Source: Verrucomicrobiales bacterium (lineage in GTDB: Bacteria > Verrucomicrobiota > Verrucomicrobiia > Verrucomicrobiales > Akkermansiaceae). Taken from it: a DNA stretch of 21,869 nt. The translations under genes were made by a program, and so were the position numbers. Below, in pieces: positions 1 to 6,860 of the stretch. Positions within the stretch are counted from its first letter, which is position 1, and every line of letters begins with the position of its first letter. The stretch covers positions 1-21,869 of the forward strand of contig PBTU01000082.1 in NCBI GenBank assembly GCA_002729295.1, given 5' to 3'. The notes under the pieces were generated by a model, which saw only the letters and a program-made list of their open reading frames with translations, searched no databases and was not told the origin of the DNA.

Positions 1-454
1 GACTGCCTTTTTTGTTGTTCCAGAGTCCTCCGGAGCCTTTGTCGGCACCGAGTTTCCACTTCCTCCCCTCCTTGGTGGAGTCCCAGATTTGGACCCGAGG
101 AACGGCGCGGAGGTAGATGCCGCTGTCGGCCTTTGCGACGGTCTTGTACTCCAGAAGGAGGACAAAGTCTTCGTAGTCCTTATCGGTGGTGAGGTAGAGT
201 CCTTTTCCGTCGTTCACGAGTTCGTTGCCTTCAATGCTCCAATGCTTGTTGATGTCAGCGAGGCTTTTCTTTTTCTTGGCCGCGAGTTTATCGGCGGGAA
301 GAGCTTGCCATTTTGCGGGGTCTTCGGTTCCAAGTCCCCACCAGCCGGTGAGGTCTTTTTCGTTGAAAAGAGGCTTAAAGCCTTCGGGTGCTTTTGGTCC
401 GGCATGCAGGAAAGACATTCCTGCGATGAAGGTGAGTAGGCTGAGTCGTTTCAT
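1..454 (-). CDS. DUF1080 (3-keto-disaccharide hydrolase-like) secreted protein, partial
   Basis: The gene starts at ATG 454 and runs off the left edge after 151 codons, so its C-terminus is missing. The N-terminus is a signal peptide (MKRLSLLTFIAGMSFLHAG), so the product is exported. The mature part begins APEGFKPLFNEKDLTGWWG, the usual opening of DUF1080 domains. It continues with the family's beta-sandwich signatures SGIYLRAVPRVQIWD (about residues 117-131) and KWKLGADKGSGGLWNN. DUF1080 proteins are concanavalin-like folds tied to glycan and 3-keto-disaccharide breakdown, and are abundant in Verrucomicrobiota and Planctomycetota; the substrate here is unknown. The gene lies 19 nt after the stop of the chimeric PSCyt/DUF1501 gene on the same strand, so co-transcription is likely. 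No Shine-Dalgarno sequence is visible. Family is confident; function is general. Confidence 0.9.
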   Translation of the reverse strand, partial: MKRLSLLTFIAGMSFLHAGPKAPEGFKPLFNEKDLTGWWGLGTEDPAKWQALPADKLAAKKKKSLADINKHWSIEGNELVNDGKGLYLTTDKDYEDFVLLLEYKTVAKADSGIYLRAVPRVQIWDSTKEGRKWKLGADKGSGGLWNNKKGS

Positions 455-473
455 AGTGTTTTGTTTTCTGGGG

Positions 474-1589
474 TTAGGAGAGTGCTTTCTTGATGAGTTT
501 TCCGTGGACGTCGGTAAGTCTGAATTGGCGGCCTTGAAAGCGATAGGTGAGGCGTTCGTGGTCGACGCCGAGGAGATGAAGGATCGTTGCGTTAAGGTCG
601 TGAACGTGGATGGGGTCTTCAAGGATGTTGTAGCAATAGTCGTCGGTTTTTCCGATAGTGATTCCTTTTTTGATTCCTGCTCCAGCCATCCACATGCTGA
701 AGCACTTGGGATGATGATCACGTCCGTAATTTTCGCGAGTCAATTTTCCCTGACAGTAGGTGGTTCGACCAAACTCTCCACCCCAGACGAGAAGAGTATC
801 CTCCAACATGCCACGTTGCTTGAGATCAGTGAGGAGTCCGGCGGTTGGATGATCGGTGTCGCTGCACTGACCTTTGAGGGCTTTGGGGAGACCGCCGTGA
901 TGGTCCCAGCCTTGATGGAAAAGTTGAATAAAGCGAACGTCACGCTCGGCGAGACGACGAGCGAGAAGGCAATTAGCGGCGTATGAACCGGGCTTCTTGA
1001 CCTCCGGAGACTTATCGTTGAGGAAGATTTTTTGCTCGTCGAGTATCGGAGGGAGTCCGGTGAGATCGAGGGAGAGGCGCCGGAGGAGCGTTTCACGGGA
1101 TGCTTCGGGTTGTGGTGTGAGTCCGGCTTCAGTGAGTTTTTTAAAAATGAAACTATCGATGGCATTTTCACCCCATTTTGAAGAACCGACAATCCGGGCT
1201 TTCTCCGGTGGGATGAAGGCCCAGTGACCTTCGTATTTCCCGCCCTGGAGGACCCACTGTTTGAGGGTGTTTTTTTGTGTCTTGCTGAGTTGATGCGGAT
1301 GATCGGGCGGAGGCATGACTTCGTCTTCGTCCTCGTTAAAGATGCGGTAGATCAATTCACTCTCTTTGAGGTCGCCTGGGACGATGGCACGGAAGCCGTC
1401 GTGGTTTTCATAAGCTCCTTCGGCGGTGTCGAGCCGGAGACCGGCTTTTCGGGAACCTTCATCGACACCATGGCAATTAAAGCAGGTGTCGGCGAGGATG
1501 GGACGAATGTCCCGGTTGAAGTGAAGTTCGCCATTGGCCGGGCAACTGATGACCAGGAGAGCGAGAAGCGATTTTGCACTTCGGGGCAT
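474..1589 (-). CDS. Chimeric PSCyt1/PSCyt2 N-terminus fused to DUF1501 C-terminus
   Basis: ATG 1589 gives 371 residues; an in-frame TTG at 1628 would add 13. The start was chosen because it begins a signal sequence directly: MPRSAKSLLALLVISC ends in a plausible lipobox (VIS-C16). Residues about 20-115 are a Planctomycete cytochrome C domain, with NRDIRPILADTCFNCHG holding one heme motif CxxCH (36-40), then DEVMPPPDHPHQLS. Residues about 120-195 match the start of the PSCyt2/DUF1549 domain, including RRLSLDLTGLPP. At about residues 196-199 the match changes abruptly to the C-terminal part of DUF1501: GSYAANCLLARRLAERDVRF, GWDHHG, WGGEFGRT, YGRDHHP, and the family-typical end ILHLLGVDHERLTYRFQGR. 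In this phylum these two families are normally separate, adjacent, full-length genes of roughly 800-1000 and 450-490 residues. The frame is intact, so either a deletion joined them or the assembly collapsed. It probably makes a truncated, non-standard protein; function is uncertain. Confidence 0.85.
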   Translation of the reverse strand: MPRSAKSLLALLVISCPANGELHFNRDIRPILADTCFNCHGVDEGSRKAGLRLDTAEGAYENHDGFRAIVPGDLKESELIYRIFNEDEDEVMPPPDHPHQLSKTQKNTLKQWVLQGGKYEGHWAFIPPEKARIVGSSKWGENAIDSFIFKKLTEAGLTPQPEASRETLLRRLSLDLTGLPPILDEQKIFLNDKSPEVKKPGSYAANCLLARRLAERDVRFIQLFHQGWDHHGGLPKALKGQCSDTDHPTAGLLTDLKQRGMLEDTLLVWGGEFGRTTYCQGKLTRENYGRDHHPKCFSMWMAGAGIKKGITIGKTDDYCYNILEDPIHVHDLNATILHLLGVDHERLTYRFQGRQFRLTDVHGKLIKKALS

Positions 1590-1640
1590 TTTTTTGATAC
1601 GTCGGGAGTAAGGTGATTCTTGGGCCAATGTGCAAAGTTT

Positions 1641-2201
1641 TCAGCCTTTTTCGGCCTCCAGCATTTTGATCCAAGCACCGAGGTAATGACCATTATCGTG
1701 GAAGGTGCGTCCGGAAACGAGATTGCCGTCGATAACACAAGCTTCATCGACAAAAATCCCGCCAGCAACTTCGAGATCGAACTGGCATTTCGGAACGGTG
1801 GCCATGCGGCGGCCTCTGACGCAGTCGGCGTAGGCCGGGATTTCCACGCCGTGGCAAACCGAGGCGACTGGCTTGTTTTGCGTAAAAAAATACTTCGTGA
1901 TCCGGACGAGATCTTCATTGTAGCGGATGTATTCCGGGGCGCGACCACCGGAGAAGAAAATACCAAGGTAGTCTTCTTCATTTACTTCGGAAAACGCCAA
2001 ATCGGCGTTGAGGGTGTAGCCTTCCCATTCCTTGGTGATGGTCCAGCCGGGTTTTACTTCGTGCATGACCATTTGATAGGGACGCTTTTCCGGCGCAATC
2101 ACGACGGGCTCGATCCCGGATTCGATCAAGCGATAGTACGGATAGAGGGTGTCGAGAGTCTCGGAGGCGTCTCCGATGACAATGAGGGCTTTCGGCGTCA
2201 T
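1641..2201 (-). CDS. DJ-1/PfpI family protein
   Basis: A 186-residue single-domain protein starting at ATG 2201. It opens with a Rossmann-like strand (KALIVIGDASETLDTLYPYYRL). FFSGGRAPEYIRYNEDLV (about 82-99) carries the family's GG turn, and the nucleophile elbow is PVASVCHGVE, with Cys116 followed by His117. This is the layout of the DJ-1/PfpI superfamily, whose members include cysteine proteases, glyoxalases and protein deglycases. The sequence alone does not choose among these. There is no signal peptide, so it is cytoplasmic. It appears to be the first gene of a minus-strand set with the chimeric PSCyt/DUF1501 gene (51 nt to the chosen start) and the DUF1080 gene. It is divergent from the HAD gene, with 82 nt between the starts. 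No Shine-Dalgarno sequence is seen. Confidence 0.92.
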   Translation of the reverse strand: MTPKALIVIGDASETLDTLYPYYRLIESGIEPVVIAPEKRPYQMVMHEVKPGWTITKEWEGYTLNADLAFSEVNEEDYLGIFFSGGRAPEYIRYNEDLVRITKYFFTQNKPVASVCHGVEIPAYADCVRGRRMATVPKCQFDLEVAGGIFVDEACVIDGNLVSGRTFHDNGHYLGAWIKMLEAEKG

Positions 2202-2283
2202 GAATTGAGCCTACGAGATGCTGTCAGGTCGTCTATCTCGGATTTTGACACAGAGGGAGAAAAAGGCCAGTCTTCCTCCCGAC

Positions 2284-3165
2284 ATGTCCGTTCCGCAGAA
2301 TACCATCGCCCTGGTCTATGACTACGATCAGACCTTAAGCCCGAGCTATATGCAGGACGATGTCTTGTTTCCAAAGTTCGGGATCGATCCGGAGCAATTT
2401 TGGAAGAAGTGCAATCTGCTTGTGAAAGAGCAGAAGTGGGACGGGGAATTGGCTTACATGAAGTGCCTGCTCGATTATCTGGGCATGGACAATGTTTCCA
2501 ATGCCGATCTGACGGAACTAGGAATAGGCTTGAACTACTATCCGGGTGTTGAAGAGTTTTTTGAAGAGATCAATGAATTTTACATTCTGCCCGAGCATGA
2601 AGCTGCGGGAATCAAGGTGGAGCACTATATTGTTTCGTCTGGCCTGAAGGCACTCCTTGATGGTTGCTCGCTCAAGAATAAGGTGAAGTCGATCTTTGGG
2701 TGTGAGTTTGGTGAAGACGAGCATGGCCGGATTAGTTTTCCCAAGCGTACAATTTCACACACTACCAAGACCCAATATCTTTTTCGGATTAACAAGGGAC
2801 TGCTTAATCCCGACGATGATGTAAATGACCACATGCCGGTCGATGCGCGTCCGGTGCCCTTTGAGAACATGGTCTATGTCGGTGATGGCCCCACGGATGT
2901 TCCTTGCTTTACTGTGATGAAGAAAAATGGAGGTCAGGCGATCGCGGTGTATAATCCGAATGATCAAAGCGGGCGGAGTTTTCGAAAATGCTTCCAGCTC
3001 TGCACGCATGCCGAGCGGGTTCAACACATTGCTCCGGCGGATTACCGCAAGGGAAGTCACCTGCGATTGCTCTTGGAGGAGATGGTGAAGGAGGTTGCTG
3101 ATCGTATTCTCAGAGAACGCCTTGAGGAAGGCCAGATCGGACGAGTCGCAGCGCCGGGGTTTTAA
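2284..3165 (+). CDS. HAD-superfamily hydrolase (putative phosphatase)
   Basis: The product has 293 residues from ATG 2284. An upstream ATG at 2218 would add 22 residues unlike the family, and the chosen start puts the catalytic motif near the N-terminus as usual. Motif I is VYDYDQTLSP, with nucleophile Asp13 and acid/base Asp15. Motif II is in HYIVSSG (Ser118/Ser119). A candidate motif III lysine lies in HTTKTQ (about Lys162). Motif IV is VGDGPTD (200-205), which binds Mg2+. The stretch between motifs I and II is a helical cap. The protein is cytoplasmic with no signal peptide. The substrate is not identifiable from sequence. It ends 9 nt before mpl on the same strand, so the two are probably co-transcribed. 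A role in cell-wall sugar phosphate metabolism is a reasonable inference but unproven. Confidence 0.88.
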   Translation: MSVPQNTIALVYDYDQTLSPSYMQDDVLFPKFGIDPEQFWKKCNLLVKEQKWDGELAYMKCLLDYLGMDNVSNADLTELGIGLNYYPGVEEFFEEINEFYILPEHEAAGIKVEHYIVSSGLKALLDGCSLKNKVKSIFGCEFGEDEHGRISFPKRTISHTTKTQYLFRINKGLLNPDDDVNDHMPVDARPVPFENMVYVGDGPTDVPCFTVMKKNGGQAIAVYNPNDQSGRSFRKCFQLCTHAERVQHIAPADYRKGSHLRLLLEEMVKEVADRILRERLEEGQIGRVAAPGF

Positions 3166-3174
3166 GAAAGTTTC

Positions 3175-4560
3175 ATGAGTAAAGAACAGTTTCACTTTGT
3201 CGGGGTATGCGGAACCGCGATGGGCTCGGTGGCCGCCGGGATGATCGAACAAGGCTATGTTGTCACCGGGTCGGATCAGGCGGTTTATCCTCCGATGTCG
3301 ACATTTTTGGCCTCGAAGGGTCTGGAGATCATGGAGGGATATCGGGCCGAGAATATTCCCGATGATGCAACGACCGTGGTGATTGGGAATGCCATCAGTC
3401 GTGGAAATGAAGAGGCCGAAGCGATTATAGATCGGCGCTTGCGATATGTGTCGCTGCCCGAAGTGCTGAAGGAATATTTTCTTCGAGGGCGAAAGAATTA
3501 CGTTATCAGTGGGACGCATGGGAAGACCACTACGAGTTCGATGCTGGCCTGGTTGTTTGAATCAGCGGGCGAGGAACCTAGTTTTATGATTGGCGGAATT
3601 CCGGCGAACTTTGGACAAGGGGCGCGGTTTACGAAATCGGATTACGTTGTGATGGAAGGCGACGAATACGACACGGCTTTTTTTGACAAGCGGTCCAAGT
3701 TTTTGCATTACCTGCCGGAGCTTGTCGTGATGAATAACATCGAGTTCGATCACGCCGATATATACGATAACCTCGATGAGATTATTTTGACCTTTCAACG
3801 TTTGTTGAAGGTCGTTCCCCGAAATGGTTTGGCGTTGATCAATGGTGATGATCAAAACTGTCTCACGGCAGCGGTTGATTCTCCGTGTCCTGTTAAAAAA
3901 GTGGGATTTGGTGAAGATTGTGATTTTCGAATTATCGAAGTGGAGTACCTCGAGAGCGGGAGTCGCTTTACGATTAATGGCGAGCGTTACGAAGTGCCCA
4001 TGGTAGGTGAATTCAATGTGCGAAATGCAGCGATGGCGGTGTGCTCGGCGCGCTTTGCCGGACTTTCTCCGGATCAGATCTGCGAGGGCTTTATGAGCTT
4101 TGAAGGGATTGCTCGCCGCCAGCAGGAACGTGGGGAAGTTCGTGGTGTGACGGTGATCGATGACTTTGCCCATCATCCTACCGCGATTGGCTTGGCTATC
4201 GATGGTTTACGGCAGAAATATCCTTCGCGTCGTTTGTGGGTGTTGTTCGAGCCGCGATCAAATACCACGCGTCGGAGTATTTTTCAAGATGACTTGGCCG
4301 AGGCACTTCAGAAAGCGGATCTTGTGGTTATTCCAAGTATCCCAGATCCCGAAAAATTTGCGGAGGACGATCGACTTGACCCGGACAAGCTTGTGGAGGT
4401 GATCAGATCCAAAGGGACCGAGGCTTGGTATCTTGGTGAGGTTGATGAGATCGTTTCCCATGTTTCAGGTATCGCATCGGAAGGTGATGTGATCGCGGTA
4501 TTGAGTAACGGTGGATTTGGTGGAATTCACACCAAGTTGCTCGAAGCGCTTGCAGAGTGA
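3175..4560 (+). CDS. mpl: UDP-N-acetylmuramate:L-alanyl-gamma-D-glutamyl-meso-diaminopimelate ligase
   Basis: A 461-residue Mur-ligase of normal length for Mpl. It joins recycled tripeptide (L-Ala-gamma-D-Glu-meso-DAP) to UDP-MurNAc with ATP, returning muropeptides to peptidoglycan synthesis in the cytoplasm. The N-terminal UDP-binding domain has HFVGVCGTAMGSVA (7-20). The ATP loop is SGTHGKTTTS (112-121). EGDEYDTAFFDKRSKF (161-176) followed by NNIEFDHADIYDNL distinguishes Mpl from MurC. DDFAHHPTA and LFEPRSNTTRRS mark the C-terminal domain. A weak Shine-Dalgarno (AAGAAAG) lies 4 nt before the ATG. The gene is paired with the upstream HAD phosphatase. It implies a DAP-containing cell wall and active recycling, consistent with most Verrucomicrobiota. 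Confidence 0.95.
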   Translation: MSKEQFHFVGVCGTAMGSVAAGMIEQGYVVTGSDQAVYPPMSTFLASKGLEIMEGYRAENIPDDATTVVIGNAISRGNEEAEAIIDRRLRYVSLPEVLKEYFLRGRKNYVISGTHGKTTTSSMLAWLFESAGEEPSFMIGGIPANFGQGARFTKSDYVVMEGDEYDTAFFDKRSKFLHYLPELVVMNNIEFDHADIYDNLDEIILTFQRLLKVVPRNGLALINGDDQNCLTAAVDSPCPVKKVGFGEDCDFRIIEVEYLESGSRFTINGERYEVPMVGEFNVRNAAMAVCSARFAGLSPDQICEGFMSFEGIARRQQERGEVRGVTVIDDFAHHPTAIGLAIDGLRQKYPSRRLWVLFEPRSNTTRRSIFQDDLAEALQKADLVVIPSIPDPEKFAEDDRLDPDKLVEVIRSKGTEAWYLGEVDEIVSHVSGIASEGDVIAVLSNGGFGGIHTKLLEALAE

Positions 4561-4604
4561 GAACCGCGAAGCTCGGTTGAGAAGCGGTGTGGGCGCCGCG
4601 GTTC
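4561..4604. terminator. Possible bidirectional terminator hairpin between convergent genes
   Basis: The gap between mpl and the convergent VWA gene holds a perfect 8-bp inverted repeat, GAACCGCG at 4561-4568 and CGCGGTTC at 4597-4604, separated by 28 nt. It sits immediately after the mpl stop codon. The arms are GC-rich, but there is no clear T-tract on either side, so a classical intrinsic terminator is uncertain. Position is the main support. Confidence 0.4.
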
Positions 4605-4613
4605 CTTTGCGGT

Positions 4614-6860
4614 CTAGAACGTTCCGTTCAATTTCCGCCCCATCCAGAAGAGGGATAGGAGAATAACGAGAATGGTCGGAGCCAGCCAGTGGGCCCAGAG
4701 TTTGATCGAATCAACAAGAGGCTGGGGCTCGGGAAGTGCGTTAATTTCGTCGACTAAATCTTCCAATTGGGCGGCGGTGACGAGTCTGCCGCGTGACACT
4801 TTAGTCATTTCGTCGAGAACTTCGAAGCGGGCGGGAAGGCCTGTTTTTTCGATGTCGTCGGTTTGGGAAATAATTTTCGTTTCGATGGAGGCTGAATCAT
4901 CGCCGGCGATAAAGGCTTTGACGCCCCAGGTTCCCGGTTGGCTGATTTTAAACTGTCCGCTGAAGGAGCCCCAGGAGGCGTTGTCTTGGGCGAGTTCGAT
5001 GCGTTGGCTGGTGCCGTTTGGAGCGGTGAGGTCAATTTGAACATTACCTTCGGTGAGTGGAGCGCCATTTTCTGAAAAAGCGTTAGCAGAAAGGAAAACC
5101 GGGTCGCCGGGTTTGGGGCGTTCGGGAGTGAAGAAAAGGCGAACGCGTTCTCCGGCGGCCATGTTTCGTTGGTAGGACATCCAACGAGCGACCTGTCCCC
5201 AGAAGCGATAGTGGTAAAGGTCTTCCACACCACGACGCCATCTCCAGGCGGAGTCGGTGGCCATGTAGAGAACCTTGCCGGCTCCGGCACGCGAAGTGAC
5301 GAGAATGGGGAGACGTCCGGAGGTATTGCTTCGATTGGCATTTACAGCGAGAACGGTAGTGCCTGCCTTGGCTTTCACCACGGGAGCCTGCCAGTAGAAC
5401 CCGGGAAGATCCTGCCAGATCACTTCGTTGTCGGTTTCGTCGTCTCCAAGCATCGTCAACAGCGACTTCTCACCTTCGGAAGTAAGTCGCATCGAAGCAT
5501 CGATGGAGTCACTGAGGCCCGTTGGATTGTCTTTGTCGAGAATGACTGGGATCAGGTCGTAGAGTTCGGTCTCTTCCAACTTGAATTGGTTTCCCTGTGC
5601 ACCCGGAATGAAAACCACACCGCTGGCCTGATTTTCGACGAGGCCTTTGACTAGATTGGCCTGCTCGGTGGTGAGTCCGGATTCGCCGTCTTTACTGAGA
5701 CCTACATCACCGACAAAAACGACATCATATTTTTGGAGATCTTCGAGGTTTTCGGGGAATTCTTGAATGTAGTCGGGTCCGTCACCTTTGCCGAGGTTGG
5801 GGTGAAGGAGGAGGCAATCAACATCGACACCCGGGTCACGGGAAAGGGCGTTGCGGATAAAGCGGTATTCCCAACGGGGAAGCGTTTCCACCACGAGGAC
5901 TTTAATCGATTCCGGTTTTCCGCTGATAATAAAATCACGGCTATTGTTGCTTTGCACCAGTTCACCATTGGTTGCCGGGATGCTTAGGCTGAGAGAAGAA
6001 GCGCCTTCTTTTTCAATTCGCCACAAGATGGAGTCATAATGCGTGGAGTTGGCGCGAATGGTGATGTCCTTGGTGCGTTCTTTTCCGCTGTCGCTGCGAA
6101 TGCGAACGATAGTACGGACATCGCGTCCCAGAGAGGACTGAATGGTGAATGGAATCTGGACGTTCTCACCAACAATGCCGTAGGTGGGCGCATTCACCGA
6201 ATCCAGATCAAGGTCGGGGAGGCGTTGCTGGGATCCGGTGCCCAGAGCGTATAGCGGGACATCTTTAAGACGGAATTGTTGGGCTGCCGCAACGGGTGAC
6301 TTGCCGATGTTCCAGTCGCCGTCTCCTAGCATAATGACTGCGCGGAGATTGCGTCCTGCTTCGAGGATCTTCTGCAAGGCATCATTGATGTCCGTGCCGG
6401 CCATGGCGCGGAGAGCCGGGTCGGTGTCTTGAGGCGGGGCGCCGAAGGTGGAAAGGGTGACACGGTTTTTACTGTCCGCCTCGAAGGGTTTCCAGAATTC
6501 CGAAGCGAGAAGGTTATCGACGAGATTCTCGCGGGTGATGACTTTTTCCTCACTCTCCATGGTCTCGGGAACACGGGCATCGGTCGTGCTCATTGAGAGA
6601 GATTCGTCGGTCACGATGACGATTTCCGGTTGCAGGTCGGACTCCTGAACGGTGCGCCATTCGGGTCCGAGAAGCATGAGGGAAACGAAGAGAACACAGA
6701 CGAAGCGAATGGTTTCCAGGGTTCCGGTTCGCCTGGGTCGGGCCGAGCGTCGGACTGCGGTGATGCAAAGACCCGCGGTTGCGATCAGGACGATCACAAC
6801 GAAGAAAAAGACGAAGAAATTCGTCTGGAAGTGAAGAGGTCCTAGGTTGAAGTTGTTCAC
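4614..6860 (-). CDS. VWA-domain membrane protein, last gene of the MoxR cluster
   Basis: A 748-residue protein starting at a GTG whose bases overlap the upstream gene's TGA stop (GTGA at 6860-6857), a sign of translational coupling. Two membrane segments lie near the N-terminus (about 14-36 and 50-66). A von Willebrand A-like domain follows, with MIDAS motif TDESLSM (Asp85, Ser87, Ser89) and a later strand IMLGDGDWNIG (176-186). A region starting IKVLVVETLPRWEYRFIRNAL resembles the class I glutamine-amidotransferase-like fold found in related VWA proteins, but I see no catalytic Cys there. A last membrane helix lies near the C-terminus (LAPTILVILLSLFWMG). The MIDAS-bearing domain should face the periplasm. 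It is grouped with moxR, DUF58 and BatA-like genes. Its role is unknown; related clusters are linked to protein complex assembly and stress tolerance. Confidence 0.82.
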   Translation of the reverse strand: MNNFNLGPLHFQTNFFVFFFVVIVLIATAGLCITAVRRSARPRRTGTLETIRFVCVLFVSLMLLGPEWRTVQESDLQPEIVIVTDESLSMSTTDARVPETMESEEKVITRENLVDNLLASEFWKPFEADSKNRVTLSTFGAPPQDTDPALRAMAGTDINDALQKILEAGRNLRAVIMLGDGDWNIGKSPVAAAQQFRLKDVPLYALGTGSQQRLPDLDLDSVNAPTYGIVGENVQIPFTIQSSLGRDVRTIVRIRSDSGKERTKDITIRANSTHYDSILWRIEKEGASSLSLSIPATNGELVQSNNSRDFIISGKPESIKVLVVETLPRWEYRFIRNALSRDPGVDVDCLLLHPNLGKGDGPDYIQEFPENLEDLQKYDVVFVGDVGLSKDGESGLTTEQANLVKGLVENQASGVVFIPGAQGNQFKLEETELYDLIPVILDKDNPTGLSDSIDASMRLTSEGEKSLLTMLGDDETDNEVIWQDLPGFYWQAPVVKAKAGTTVLAVNANRSNTSGRLPILVTSRAGAGKVLYMATDSAWRWRRGVEDLYHYRFWGQVARWMSYQRNMAAGERVRLFFTPERPKPGDPVFLSANAFSENGAPLTEGNVQIDLTAPNGTSQRIELAQDNASWGSFSGQFKISQPGTWGVKAFIAGDDSASIETKIISQTDDIEKTGLPARFEVLDEMTKVSRGRLVTAAQLEDLVDEINALPEPQPLVDSIKLWAHWLAPTILVILLSLFWMGRKLNGTF

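Noticed and set aside
2245..2250. A perfect TTGACA box between the DJ-1 and HAD genes
   Set aside because: At 17 nt spacing the following hexamer (2268-2273) is CAGTCT, unlike a -10 element, so no promoter is called.
1620..2321. A 233-codon plus-strand frame opposite the DJ-1 gene
   Set aside because: It is antisense to a clear DJ-1/PfpI gene with conserved Cys-His motif, starts inside the chimera's upstream region and has no motif of its own.
2755..3519. A 254-codon minus-strand frame across the HAD-mpl junction
   Set aside because: It overlaps two well-supported plus-strand genes and shows no conserved domain.
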